A stretch of DNA of 64,000 nucleotides, taken from Micromonospora sp. MP36 (GTDB lineage: Bacteria > Actinomycetota > Actinomycetes > Mycobacteriales > Micromonosporaceae). Where the stretch lies: positions 1 to 64,000 of the forward strand of contig NZ_VSFA01000015.1 of assembly GCF_008119785.1 (NCBI RefSeq). Reading direction: 5' to 3'. Below, piece after piece: positions 16,292 through 26,400 of the stretch; the stretch's first letter is position 1, and each line of letters starts with the position of its first letter. The notes beneath the pieces are model-generated. The model did no database searches. It was not told the origin of the DNA and saw nothing but the letters and a program-made list of their open reading frames with translations. A program made the position numbers and the translations under genes.

Positions 16292-17056
16292 ATGACCGAC
16301 GCCCGTGCCGCACTTCGGATCGCCAACCGGCTCGGCCGGCTCCTCGGATTGACCGCCGCCGCGCTGGCGCTGGTGCTGTTCGCCCTGTTGCACGTGCTGG
16401 TGAGCCGGCTCAGCCCGGTCACCGACACGATCAGCGACTATGCCCTCTCCTCGGGCGGCTGGATCTTCGACACGGCGGTGCTGGTGCTGGCCGCCAGTTC
16501 GGTGTGCCTGCTCGGTCCGTTGCTGTGGCGGCGGCAAACCGCCGTACCCCTGGCCACCGCCTGCTACGCCTGCTGGTGCCTCGGACTGGTGGTGTTGACG
16601 GTCTTTCCGCGCGACCCGGTCGACGCGCCGGTCACCGCGACTGGCGAGATCCACAAGTGGGCATCCGTGGCCGCCCTGCTCAGCCTGCCGCTCGGCGCGC
16701 TGCTGACGGCCCGTCGGCGGCGCGGGCCGGGGGCCCGGGTGGTGGCGGTGACGGCGGCCGTCTGCCTGGTCGCCCTCGTTCCGTTCGTCACCGCCTACCT
16801 GGCGAGTTCGCCGCTGAAGCCGTACCTCGGGCTGGTCGAGCGGGCCGTCGCGTTGGGCGAGGTCATCCTGCTGTTGTTGCTCGGCACGATCCGCCTGGGC
16901 CTGCAGGCAACCACGCAGCTGACGGCGGCAGGATCGACCCCGGGCGTGATTCAACCCGGCAGCCGATCACGTCAGCGTGCCGTGGATGGGCGGGGTGGCG
17001 GGGCGTACCGGGTGGGAGGTGTCGCGGGAGCGCGGCCACGCGCTCCCGGCCGATGA
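16292..17056 (+). CDS. DUF998-family integral membrane protein
   Basis: A 254-residue protein with about six hydrophobic segments, starting near residues 17-36 and ending about 190-205, then a poorly conserved basic tail. The TDTISDYALSSGGWIFD segment after the first helix is typical of DUF998. The function of this family is unknown. The ATG has GGGAGGGCCGG before it. The gene converges on the ECF41 sigma factor with only 66 bp between them. Confidence 0.75.
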   Translation: MTDARAALRIANRLGRLLGLTAAALALVLFALLHVLVSRLSPVTDTISDYALSSGGWIFDTAVLVLAASSVCLLGPLLWRRQTAVPLATACYACWCLGLVVLTVFPRDPVDAPVTATGEIHKWASVAALLSLPLGALLTARRRRGPGARVVAVTAAVCLVALVPFVTAYLASSPLKPYLGLVERAVALGEVILLLLLGTIRLGLQATTQLTAAGSTPGVIQPGSRSRQRAVDGRGGGAYRVGGVAGARPRAPGR

Positions 17057-17122
17057 TCTTGACGGCGGACAGGTCGGCGCTGCCCCTTCGACCGCCGGCC
17101 GAAGGGACAGCGACCGCCCGGC

Positions 17123-18043
17123 TCACTCCGTCCCGACGTCGTGCGCGGTGCCATCGGCGACCGCCCGGAGCTTGTCCGGGTTGGCCACGTTGTGGATGGC
17201 GGTGATGCGGCCTTCGGCGTCGAAGTCGAAGGTGACGGTCGCGATCACGCGGCCCGGACCGCGGAACACGATGCCCGGGCCGCCGTTGAGCTCAACGACT
17301 TCGACCTTCATGTCGGCCGGCTCGACGCCCTGGTAGGTGACGGTGCCGATGGCGGCGAACCAGGAGGCCACCGTGGCTGCGCCGACGACCGGGCGGAGGG
17401 CCTGGCGGACCTTGCCGCCGCCGTCGGTCCACAGGGTGACGTCCGGGGACAGCAACTCCATCAGCGCATTGATGTCACCGCCGGTCGCGGCGGCGAAGAA
17501 CCGCTCGGTGACCTCCCGCTGCCGTGACCGGTCCGCGGTGAAGCGCGGCCGCCGGGCACGCACATGGTTACGGGCACGGTGCGCGGCCTGCCGTACCGCG
17601 CTCTCGGAGCGCTCCAGGGCCTCCGCGATCTCGGCATGGCTGAAGTCGAAGACCTCCTTCAGCACGAACACCGCGCGCTCGAGCGGGCTCAGCGTTTCCA
17701 GCACCACCAGCATCGCCGTCGACACCGACTCGGCGTCGGTGACGGCGTCGGCGGTGTCGCCGGTGGTGAGGATGGGTTCCGGAAGCCACGGTCCGACATA
17801 GGTTTCTCGTTTGTGCCGGGTGGAGCGCAGTCGTTCCAGCGCCAGGTTCGACACGATCCGGGCCAGGTACGCCTTGGGATCGGCCACCTGCGCGCGGTCG
17901 GCGGCGGACCATTTGATCCAGGCGTCCTGGACCGCGTCCTCGGCGTCGGCCGCGGTGCCGAGGATGCGGTAGGCCACCGAGAAGAGCAGGTTGCGATGCT
18001 GGTGGAAAACCTGCTGGTCGAGGTCGGAAGGCAGGTGGGTCAC
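17123..18043 (-). CDS. ECF41-type sigma factor (SigJ-like) with NTF2-like C-terminal domain
   Basis: A 306-residue sigma factor: region 2 (about 10-75), region 4 (about 110-165) and a C-terminal SnoaL-like domain. The ECF41 hallmarks WLPEP in the linker, DGGGK in the C-terminal domain and NPDKL near the end are all present. In ECF41 the C-terminal domain modulates activity in place of a separate anti-sigma factor. The GTG start overlaps the stop of the upstream oxidoreductase gene (GTGA), so the two are coupled; ECF41 factors are known to control such neighbouring oxidoreductases. Confidence 0.92.
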   Translation of the reverse strand: MTHLPSDLDQQVFHQHRNLLFSVAYRILGTAADAEDAVQDAWIKWSAADRAQVADPKAYLARIVSNLALERLRSTRHKRETYVGPWLPEPILTTGDTADAVTDAESVSTAMLVVLETLSPLERAVFVLKEVFDFSHAEIAEALERSESAVRQAAHRARNHVRARRPRFTADRSRQREVTERFFAAATGGDINALMELLSPDVTLWTDGGGKVRQALRPVVGAATVASWFAAIGTVTYQGVEPADMKVEVVELNGGPGIVFRGPGRVIATVTFDFDAEGRITAIHNVANPDKLRAVADGTAHDVGTE

Positions 18044-19236
18044 TGCGCCTCCCTGGTGAAGCGGCCGCCGTGGGGCCAGAACGCGCCCGAGGCGGGCATC
18101 TTCTTCATGCGGCCGTAGGTCGGCCAGGGCGAGGCGGTCACCGTCTCCTTGTACCGCGCCGCCACGGGACCGGTCAGGTACATCCGTCGGGGGCTGTCGT
18201 CGGGGTGGGTGAACTGTACGACCGCGTCGTGCCGGCCCAGGCTCACCGGTGTGTGGTAGTAGCCGAAGCGGAAGGGCTTGGGCTGCTTACCGGCCAGCGT
18301 ACGGATGATCGAGATCGCGGCGTGCACCCCGGTCGGCATACCGCCCTGGCAGGTGCCGTGCATGACGCCGTAGCCCTGGCGGATCGCTGCCGCGTCGCCC
18401 ACGGCGTACACGTGCGGGTGCGACACCGACCGCAGCGCGGCGTCGGTGACGACGCGGCCGCGCTCGTCGACGGTCAGCCCGGCGGCGGCCGCCAGCGGTG
18501 ACACCCGCGTGCCGCTGGTCCACAGGACCGCATCGGCGGCGATGCTCTCCCCGACGGCCAGCTCGACCGAATCGGGCAGCACCTTCACCACGTCGACCCC
18601 GCTGCGCACCTGCACACCCAGCCGCTGGAGCGCGGACTGCAGATACGCCCTGGCCTTCGAGTTCATGGCCGCACCGGGCTCCCCCCGGCCCAGCAGCACG
18701 ACGTTCAGTTCCGGATGCTGCTCGGCGATCTCCGCGGCCGACTCGATGCCGGTGAGCCCGCTGCCGCCGACCACCACCGTGCCGCTGCCCAGCTGCGCGA
18801 GCCGGGCGGCCAGCTGCTCGGCGTCCTGGGCGCTGCTCAAGGTGTACGCGTAGTCGTCGACGCCCGGCACCGCCGCCGTGTCGGCCACGCTGCCCAACCC
18901 GTACACGAGCGTGTCGTAGTGCAGGACCCGGTCGTCGTCGATCCGGACGGTCTTCGCGTCCGCGTCCACCGCCGTCACCCAGCCGCGCACGAACCGTGCG
19001 CCCGTACCGTCCAGCAGCTCCGGGATGCTCAGCTCGGCGAGCCGCTGCCCGGTCGCCGTCATGTGCAGCCGCAGTCGCTCGGTGAACCGCTCCTGCGCGT
19101 TCACCAGAGTCACCTGCACGCCGTTGCGCCGCTTGACCCGGGCCGCGAGCTGGACTGCCGCGGACATGCCCGCGTAACCCGCGCCCAGGATGAGGACGCG
19201 GTGGGGGGTCGTGCCGGCTTCGTGCTGAGTGCTCAT
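18040..19236 (-). CDS. FAD-dependent NADH dehydrogenase-like oxidoreductase
   Basis: A 398-residue flavoprotein related to type II NADH dehydrogenases. The FAD motif LILGAGYAGMSAAVQLA is at residues about 15-32, a second GxGxxG-like motif (VVVGGSGLTGIESA) for NAD(P)H near 150, and the C-terminal FAD motif HVYAVGDAAA near 280. ATG 19236 follows GAGAAAGG; the frame is open further upstream but family similarity begins here. As the first gene of an operon with an ECF41 sigma factor it is the probable main target of that sigma factor. Electron acceptor is unknown. Confidence 0.85.
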   Translation of the reverse strand: MSTQHEAGTTPHRVLILGAGYAGMSAAVQLAARVKRRNGVQVTLVNAQERFTERLRLHMTATGQRLAELSIPELLDGTGARFVRGWVTAVDADAKTVRIDDDRVLHYDTLVYGLGSVADTAAVPGVDDYAYTLSSAQDAEQLAARLAQLGSGTVVVGGSGLTGIESAAEIAEQHPELNVVLLGRGEPGAAMNSKARAYLQSALQRLGVQVRSGVDVVKVLPDSVELAVGESIAADAVLWTSGTRVSPLAAAAGLTVDERGRVVTDAALRSVSHPHVYAVGDAAAIRQGYGVMHGTCQGGMPTGVHAAISIIRTLAGKQPKPFRFGYYHTPVSLGRHDAVVQFTHPDDSPRRMYLTGPVAARYKETVTASPWPTYGRMKKMPASGAFWPHGGRFTREAQ

Positions 19237-19370
19237 CGTCGCGCCTTTCTCCAGGTGTTGCTGACGACCAGCAGATGGAAGCTGCCCGCCCGTCCGTGAC
19301 ATGAGGCCCATGTGACGCACAGCACAGCGTTCGCCGCCGCGACGTCCTGCGCTGGCCGCGGGTGACCTGC

Positions 19371-19997
19371 TCAGGCGCCGCGGGCGAACAGGGCCAGGCG
19401 TACCCGGTTGTCGCTGCCGGTCTTCGTCATCAGGCTGGTGATGTGGGTCTTGACCGTGGTGATCCCGATGTGCAGCCGCTCGGCGATCTCGTTGTTCGAC
19501 AGGCCCTCGGCGACCAGGTTCAGCACGTCCTGCTCGCGGGCGGTCAGCCCCTCGACCGGCCGGGGCGTCTCGGCGCGGGCGTGTACGGCGCGCTGGACCA
19601 GGCGCCGCAGCACCTCCTGGCTGAACGGGCTGTCACCGGCGGCGGCCTTGCGGACGCCGTCCAGCAGGTCGGCGGGGGGTGCGTCCTTGAGCAGGAATCC
19701 GCAGGCGCCGGCAGTCAGCGCCGGATAGAGGTGGTCGTCGTCGCCGAACGTGGTCAGCACCAGGATGCGGGTGCCGGGACGGTCGGCGAGGATGCGGCTG
19801 GTCGCGGTGATCCCGTCCACGCCCGGCATGCGCAGGTCCATGACGACGACGTCGGGGACGAGCCGGGCGGCGAGGGAGACCGCGTCGCGGCCGTTGTCGG
19901 CCTCGCCGACTACCTCGATGTCGGGCTGGGCGTCGCAGAGCATGCGCAGGCCCGCGCGGATGAGGTGCTGGTCATCGACCAGCAGGACGCGGATCAT
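19371..19997 (-). CDS. NarL/LuxR-type response regulator
   Basis: A 208-residue response regulator. The receiver starts MIRVLLVDDQ, with the phospho-acceptor Asp54 in VVMDLRMPG; the C-terminal LuxR HTH includes LTAREQDVLNLVAEGLSNNEIA. The ATG at 19997 overlaps the histidine kinase stop, so it is coupled to its partner. Last gene of a four-gene operon with two membrane proteins, which are its likely targets together with itself. Confidence 0.93.
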   Translation of the reverse strand: MIRVLLVDDQHLIRAGLRMLCDAQPDIEVVGEADNGRDAVSLAARLVPDVVVMDLRMPGVDGITATSRILADRPGTRILVLTTFGDDDHLYPALTAGACGFLLKDAPPADLLDGVRKAAAGDSPFSQEVLRRLVQRAVHARAETPRPVEGLTAREQDVLNLVAEGLSNNEIAERLHIGITTVKTHITSLMTKTGSDNRVRLALFARGA

Positions 19998-21262
19998 GCC
20001 GGCTCCGCCGCGTGCGGCCCCATCGGGGCCTGGCGTTCCTGCGCGGACTGGGCCGGCGGGACGGCGGGGGAGGAGAGGGGGGAAGGCGCTGAGGCGGTGG
20101 CCGGGAGGACCGTACGCACCCGCCAACCCGCGCCCGCCGGACCGGCCTCCAGGTGCCCGCCGAGGACCTCGACGCGCTCGCGCATGCCGATGATGCCGTG
20201 GCCGCCGCCGGACGGCACCGCCGCCGGCACCCAGCCGCCCCCGTCGTCGGACACCGCCCAGTGCACCGCCCCGTCGACCACGCTGACCGACAGGCGAGCG
20301 AGGGCGGACGTGCCGGCATGCTTGGCCACGTTGGTCAGCGCCTCCTGGGTGAGCCGCAGCACCGCCATTCCGCGTACCGCGTCGAGCGAACCGATCGCCG
20401 GGTCGATCTCGGCCTCGACGGTGACGCCGGCCTGGCGGGCCCGGTCGACCGCGGCGCCGAGAGCCGCCGGGAGCGCGGAGGGCTCGATGGCGGTCAGCGC
20501 CGCGTCGCCGCGTACCCCGTCGGGGTTGCGCAGGACCGCGACCAGCCGGCGCAGGTCGGCCAGGGCTGCCGTGCCCGTGCCGTGCACGTCGTCGAACACC
20601 TCACCCACCCGCGGGTCCAGATCCGTCAGTACGTGCCGGGCCACGCCGACCCGCAGCACCATCGACGCCACGTGGTGCGCGACCACGTCATGCAACTCCC
20701 GCGCGATGGCGCTGCGTTCGTCGGCGCGGGCGGCGCGGCTCTCCGACTCGAGTCTGCGCTGCTCCTCCGCCGCCCGCTCCTGCGCCTGATGGGCCAGTTC
20801 CCGGGTGGTTCGGATGACCAGGCCGAGCAGTAGCGGGACGCCGACCTCCACGAGCAGCCCGACGATGCCGGAGAGGAACCGGGGGAACGGGTCGCCGATC
20901 GAATCGGTCAGGTCGACCGCGGCCAGCAGCCCGGCGGCCAGCCAGATGGTCCGTGGCCGCCGCGCCCGCATGGCCAGCTCGAGCAACGCCCAGCTGGCCC
21001 CCACCTGGTTGATCGTGATGTCGTCGACCAGCCAGATCGCGACCGCCAGCAGCGCGACCTGCGCCAGCAGGTTGACCAGTGGCCGGCGGTGGAACACCAG
21101 CGCGACGCCGAACGCGATGCCCGCGAGGACCAGCTGCGTGGCCGTCGGCCCATGACCTTGCATCGGCGCGCCGAAGACCAGGTAGCCGACGCCGCTCAGG
21201 TCGAGCAGCACCGTCCGCGCGAGGCCGTCGCGCGCGTCGAACAGTCGTCCTGGCCAGCCCAC
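19994..21262 (-). CDS. Sensor histidine kinase (HisKA_3/NarX type)
   Basis: A 422-residue kinase with an N-terminal membrane region of several hydrophobic segments (about residues 40-150), a HisKA_3 dimerisation domain with phospho-acceptor His191 in ARELHDVVAHHV, and a HATPase domain ending in GGGHGIIGMRERV. The short extracellular loops suggest sensing within the membrane, as in DesK-like kinases. It starts 4 nt after the ABA4-like gene ends, with a GTG start. Its partner is the overlapping LuxR-type regulator. Confidence 0.92.
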   Translation of the reverse strand: MGWPGRLFDARDGLARTVLLDLSGVGYLVFGAPMQGHGPTATQLVLAGIAFGVALVFHRRPLVNLLAQVALLAVAIWLVDDITINQVGASWALLELAMRARRPRTIWLAAGLLAAVDLTDSIGDPFPRFLSGIVGLLVEVGVPLLLGLVIRTTRELAHQAQERAAEEQRRLESESRAARADERSAIARELHDVVAHHVASMVLRVGVARHVLTDLDPRVGEVFDDVHGTGTAALADLRRLVAVLRNPDGVRGDAALTAIEPSALPAALGAAVDRARQAGVTVEAEIDPAIGSLDAVRGMAVLRLTQEALTNVAKHAGTSALARLSVSVVDGAVHWAVSDDGGGWVPAAVPSGGGHGIIGMRERVEVLGGHLEAGPAGAGWRVRTVLPATASAPSPLSSPAVPPAQSAQERQAPMGPHAAEPA

Positions 21263-21266
21263 GCGT

Positions 21267-21722
21267 TCAGCCTATGCGCTGCGGTTCGGCGGCCGGAATC
21301 GCAGCCGGCTGCGGCCACCTGGCCCGGACGGCGAGGTAGGCGCCCAGGCCGAGCGGCCCGAGCAGGATCGTCAGCACCAGCACCGGAGCCATCACCAGCG
21401 CCGACACCCCCCGCTCCCGGCTGTCGAGCCACGCCCACCGCCCGACGAACAGATCGAACGCGATCATGTGCGCCCAGGCGGCTGCCGCGCCGTCGGCGGT
21501 GCCGAGCAGGTCGCGTACGCCGTCCAGGGTGGGGGACGCCACGGCTGGCAGCACGTCGGCGAGCGCCGGGATCACCAGGATCGCGTAGATCACCAGGACC
21601 GGTGTCACGATCAGCGGCGACCTGATGATCCGGGCGGTCCACGACCAGCGCGGCAGCAGGATCATCAGCGCCCAGAACGGTGCGGCCAGCGCGAACGTCA
21701 GCGAGAACAGGGTGCCGGTCAT
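21267..21722 (-). CDS. ABA4-like (DUF4281) membrane protein
   Basis: A 151-residue protein with four hydrophobic segments, starting MTGTLFSLTFALAAPFWALMI and including WAHMIAFDLFVGRWAWLDSRER, the signature region of the ABA4/DUF4281 family. The plant relative is needed for neoxanthin formation; the bacterial role is unknown. The ATG overlaps the stop of the preceding membrane protein gene and the kinase follows after 4 nt, so this is a candidate signal-linked membrane protein. Confidence 0.75.
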   Translation of the reverse strand: MTGTLFSLTFALAAPFWALMILLPRWSWTARIIRSPLIVTPVLVIYAILVIPALADVLPAVASPTLDGVRDLLGTADGAAAAWAHMIAFDLFVGRWAWLDSRERGVSALVMAPVLVLTILLGPLGLGAYLAVRARWPQPAAIPAAEPQRIG

Positions 21723-22645
21723 GCGGCCAGCACCACCTGCGGGCGACGCCGGCCGGCCACGACCGCGCCGGCGGCGGTCGCGGTGGCGAGCACCAGGGCC
21801 GCCACGGCGGCCAGAGTGAGCGCGTCCGGCCGCAGCAGCGGCTGCCCGCGCAGGGCCTGCCAGGTGAACAGCATCGTGAGTGCACCGTACGCGGCGCCTG
21901 CGACGACCACCAGCCGCGCCTGGGTGTGCTCGTCCAGCCGCCCGAGGAACCGGCGCAGCAGGATCGCCAGGATCGGCAGGGCCTGCAACGCGTGCATACC
22001 CACGAAGTGCCCGATCCGCAGATCCCCGCCGGTGGTGCTCCAGCCGACCAGCGGCAGCCCGGGCCCGCCGTCCGGTACGCCGACGCTGTGCGCCCCGGAG
22101 ATCCCCTCGAGGCCCGGCTCCTGGCTGGGCAGCACCATCGGGATCGCCACCAGCATGCCGAGCAGGGTCAGGCCGAGGCCCAGCCCGACCGCGTACTTGG
22201 CGGCCCGGTCGGCGATCGGCTGACGCACCACCACGATCCCGATGACGAGGTGCGCCATGGACAGCACCATGATCGCCGCACCCATCAGCGCGAACAGGGC
22301 GGCGTTCAGCGGGCTGGTCCCGTTGAAGTGGCTGGTGGTACCGCGCAGCACCTGCCCGACGATCACCGTCATCTCCACCACTCCCATGGCGACGATGACG
22401 GTGGCCGCCCACTCCGCGACCCGGCTACGCCTCGGCAGCAGGGAGAGCATCCAGGCCAGCGTGGTGCCGTACAGCACGAACGACACGGAGAACTTGAACG
22501 GCTTGAGCCAGATCGGCACGCCGGTGAGGACCCGCGAGTCGGCGACGATGCCGACCGCGGAGACGAGGGCGAGCACCGCCATCGCCGCGACGAAGAGCAT
22601 TAATGGGCGGTGCCAGTGAGCCGCCCGGCGCATCGTGGTTGTCAT
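21719..22645 (-). CDS. Integral membrane protein of unknown function
   Basis: A 308-residue protein with about eight to nine hydrophobic segments. A distinctive conserved-looking stretch is VPIWLKPFKFSVSF after the first helix and DLRIGHFVGMHALQALPIL in the middle, with paired histidines (GHFVGMH) that might bind metal or haem. No family function is recognised. It is the first gene of the operon with the ABA4-like protein and two-component system, and a perfect palindrome at 22726-22743 lies 81 bp upstream. Confidence 0.7.
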   Translation of the reverse strand: MTTTMRRAAHWHRPLMLFVAAMAVLALVSAVGIVADSRVLTGVPIWLKPFKFSVSFVLYGTTLAWMLSLLPRRSRVAEWAATVIVAMGVVEMTVIVGQVLRGTTSHFNGTSPLNAALFALMGAAIMVLSMAHLVIGIVVVRQPIADRAAKYAVGLGLGLTLLGMLVAIPMVLPSQEPGLEGISGAHSVGVPDGGPGLPLVGWSTTGGDLRIGHFVGMHALQALPILAILLRRFLGRLDEHTQARLVVVAGAAYGALTMLFTWQALRGQPLLRPDALTLAAVAALVLATATAAGAVVAGRRRPQVVLAA

Positions 22646-22725
22646 ACCTGCAGATGCTGGTGCGCCGGCATGCGGACTTCGCCCGACCTGAAGCCCCGGC
22701 TGCGGCCGGCGGTCGGACCCGCTTC

Positions 22726-22743
22726 CTCCTACCTGGGTAGGAG
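22726..22743. promoter_or_regulatory. Palindrome upstream of the two-component operon
   Basis: CTCCTACC-TG-GGTAGGAG: perfect 8-bp arms with a 2-bp centre. It is 81 bp before the first gene of the operon that encodes a LuxR-type regulator, a typical place for its own binding site. Assignment to that regulator is inference. Confidence 0.5.
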
Positions 22744-23470
22744 ACGGATCAGTGAGCCCTGGTCCCCGGCGTGCCTGGCTTCTCGGCGCCGGGATTGTCC
22801 GGCCGCTGCATCACCTTGCTGGCGACCGCGCGTCGCCTGACAAGGTCAACAGCGACCGCTGGGCGCACCGATCACCGTTCGTGGTCGATGCCGGCATCGG
22901 TGTCGTTGCCCAGTGCGACTGGTCCGGCTGGACGCGTGTGTCTGCTCGGCTGGCTGGTCCGCAGTTCTGGCTTACGGCGACAGCGAGTCCCGTGAGTTCC
23001 GCGCTCACCTCGGCGTGGTGTCTGCTACACCAGCAGCCAATCCTCACGCACAAGTCGGGGAGCGCGGAAGTTCGCGCGGCAGCGCAGGCGAGCGCGGCGT
23101 TTCTCGATGGGCCTCGTCGGGAGTGGCCGTCTCGCCCATGGCGCACGGGCTGGGCAAGGAGGAAGGCCGGAGACGCCCGCTTCTGCGGCACAAGCTACCC
23201 CACACGTTGACCACGTCGGTGTGCGCCCGTCGTCGCGACGGTCTTGTCTGAAGAACATGGCATCGCCGCCCACATGCCCGAGATGCGCGCTTGCGACAGC
23301 GGAGGGTCCCGGCGCGTGCCCGCTCATGCCTTTCCTGAACACCAGCTTCTGACGCCCCGTTGGTGCGTTGCCATCTGGAGTTCGCGGACGGATAGGCCAC
23401 TTGGAGGTTGTGTGAGCTGTTTGGGGTGGGGCAGGGTGTGACGACGCGGTAACGGTCGGCGTCTTGTGGG
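22744..23470. other. Long region without recognised genes upstream of the CHAT-STAND operon
   Basis: About 730 bp. Open frames occur on both strands but none has a family look, a good ribosome site or the local codon preference. Its composition is less G/C-biased at third positions, which together with the next genes suggests an island boundary. The promoter of the CHAT-STAND operon should lie in its right part. Confidence 0.4.
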
Positions 23471-26400
23471 GTGGGTGCGTTGTTGCGGCTTGAGGTGTTG
23501 GATTTTGCCGGGCCGGCGCGATGGCGATGGCGATTGACCGACGCCGACGGGCGGTTCGTAGCCGATCATGAAGTGAATCTGAACGCTGATGAATGGCAGT
23601 ATGAGGCATTCATCGACCTGAGCGGATATTTGCTGTGGCATGCCGCGCCCGACCGCCGGTTGACGAGTGAGGCGGAGTTAGTCGGCCGGGTCGGCGAGTG
23701 GATCGGTCAGCAGGTGCTGGGCCCGATAGGGGAGGCGTTGCTCCGGGCACGTCAGCCAGTCTGTTTGGAGGTGCCCGCCGGAGCCGAGGTGTTGGCGTAC
23801 CGGCCATGGGAGCTAGCGCACGTCGGGGGCCGAGCTCTGGCACTGCAGCGCGTGAGTTTCGTTGTAAACCGGGCTGGCCGGGCGCCGTGGGAAAAGACGC
23901 CCGTGGGGCAGCGGTTGCGGATGCTGGCGGTGTTCAGCCTGCCGGAGGACGCATCGGCGTTGAACCTTCGCCGGGAACGCTACGCGCTGGCTCAGCTGGT
24001 GCAGGAGATCGCTGCCGCGAATGGCAAGGCGGTGGAGTTGCGGGTGTTGCAGTACGGGGCCACTCGCGCCCGACTGGAGGATGCGTTGCTGGAGGAAGCC
24101 GGCTGGGATGTGGTGCACATCTCCGGGCATGGGCTGCCGGCGGGGCTGCTGTTGGAAGACGAGACTGGTCAGCGGGATCTGGTCTCCAGCCGAGAGTTGG
24201 TGGGCCTGCTGGACCTGGCTGGCGAGCAGATCAAGCTGGTGACTCTTTCGACGTGTGAATCGGCTGCGGTTACCGCTGCAGAGCATTTGCGGCTGCTGGG
24301 GCTGCGCCCGCCCAACCCGGCTGGCAGTCCATCGGCCAGCGGCGAAACGGCGGACGCTGGCGGGGCGGAGCCAGCCAGCGGCGGCGCCGGGGGCGCCGGT
24401 GGCTCGGCGGCTACCGGAGAGAGTTCCTTGCCGGCCGTGGCGAGCGAGTTAGTGGACCGGTTGGATTGTGCGGTTCTGGCGATGCGGTTTGCGGTGGTGG
24501 ATGATTTCGCGATCGCGTTGGCCGGCTCGTTCTACCAGTTGGTGGTGGGCAAGGGGCAGCCGGTGGCCCGGGCGCTGGCGTTGACGATGCCGCGAGTGGT
24601 GGCCGATCCGCCGACGCCGGGAGCACCTGCGTTGTCGGTGGCCACCCCGGCTCTGTTCGGAGCTCGGGCTGGGGAGTTGCGGTTGGAGCCGCCGCCAGGT
24701 GCGCCGGTGGTGTTCCAGGCAGAGCAGCAAAAGCTGGCCGCGTTTCCGCCACAGCCGGAGAGGTTTGTCGGGAGGGTGGGTCCGATGACCCGGGCAACCG
24801 CCGTACTGGCGCCGCGCAGCGGCCAGGCCGGGGTGGTTTTTCATGGGATGGCCGGAGCCGGCAAAACTGCGTCTGCGTTAGAGCTGGCCTACACCCACGA
24901 GGCCAGCTTCGCCCGGTTGGTGTGGCATGCCGCCCCTCCAGAGGGATACGACATCGCTGGCGCGTTGACGAATCTGGCGTTGGATCTGGAGCGCCAGTTG
25001 CCTGGGGTGAAGCTTGCCCACCTGGTTGATGACGCCACTGCGTTCCGAGGGTTCTTGCCGGCGTTCGCCGAATTTCTCCGGCGAAACCGCGTGCTGCTGG
25101 TGCTAGACAATGTGGAGTCGCTGATTACGGAGGCTGGGCATTGGCGGGACCAGCGCTGGGAGTGGCTGATCACCGCTCTGTGTGGGCATGGGGGGTTGTC
25201 GCGGCTGGTGCTGACCTCCCGCCGCCGCCCGGCCCGGCTCCCTTCCACGATGCTGGTGGAGTCGGTGCACGCTCTGTCGTTGTCCGAGGCGGTCCTGCTG
25301 GCACGGGAGTGGCGGCACCTGCGGGCCCTGATCGACGCCGCCGTTCCTGGCCTGACCGCCGACCAGGCTCGCGGATTGGCCGCCCGCACCCTGGCCGTGG
25401 TGCAAGGGCATCCGAAACTCATCGAACTCGCCGACGGGCAGGCCGCTGATCCCGCCGCCCTGACCAGGCGGCTGGACGAGGCGGACTCAACCTGGCTGGC
25501 CACCGGCACCCGGCTGGACACGTTCTTGCGCGAGGGGGAGGCCGCCGCGACGGACGGCGACTATCTGCAGGTGCTCGATGGCTGGACTCGGGGCGCAACC
25601 GGCGCACTGCCCGATGATGCCCGCACCTTCTTCGCAGTACTGTGCTGTCTAGAACCAGACGACCGCATTGGTCCCATCCTGGACGCGAACTGGGTGGACG
25701 TATGGCGGAGGCTGGGCAAACCCGATCCTGCACCTAGCATGGAAGCCGCGCTGGCCTCGCTGGTCGAGCAGGCCCTAGTCTCGACCGACCGCAACCGGCA
25801 TACCGGCCGGCTGACCAGGCTGCATCTTCACCCCGGCGTGGCTGAATCCGGCCGGGCTGCCGCCGCCCCCGACTTGGCCACCGCCGTAGACGCGCAAATG
25901 GCCGCCTACTGGCTCGACGGCCTGCGGCTCGGCTTGGTCAATGAGCATGAAGAGATGGGTTGGCTCGTCCTGCGCGCCGCCCGTGCAGCCGCCCCCTATC
26001 TGCTCCGCCAACAGGACTGGGCGGCTCTGCTAGACGCTCTCGGTACGTTGCTGTACCGGGACCAGTCCCCCGACACCACCGCGGCGCTGCAACCTCTGCT
26101 GCGCACCGCCGCCGAGGCCACCGACGGCACCGACCTCGAACTCAAAGCCCGCTCGCTATACGCTCGAGCCTTGGCCGCCACCCGACCCGACCAGGCGGAA
26201 CCCCTTCTACAGCACGTGCTAACCACCACCGACACCCAACAGAAGCATGAATGGGCGTCGGCTGTCGCTGGCGACCTCGTAAATCTCTACATGAAATCCG
26301 GGCGGCTGGACGAGGCCCTCTCCCTCATTGACGTCATGAAGGAGCACACCCGCCAGGCTGGTCACGGGCCATGGACCCAACTCGGCGATGAGGGCCAGCG

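Noticed and set aside
19291..19320. TGTCAC upstream of the oxidoreductase gene as an ECF41 -35 element
   Set aside because: The next CGTC downstream is 28 bases away, too far for a normal -10 spacing of about 16; not supported as a promoter.
23025..23609. A minus-strand frame of about 190 codons overlapping the CHAT gene start
   Set aside because: Low-complexity His/Pro/Thr-rich end, no ribosome site and overlap with the well-supported CHAT domain.
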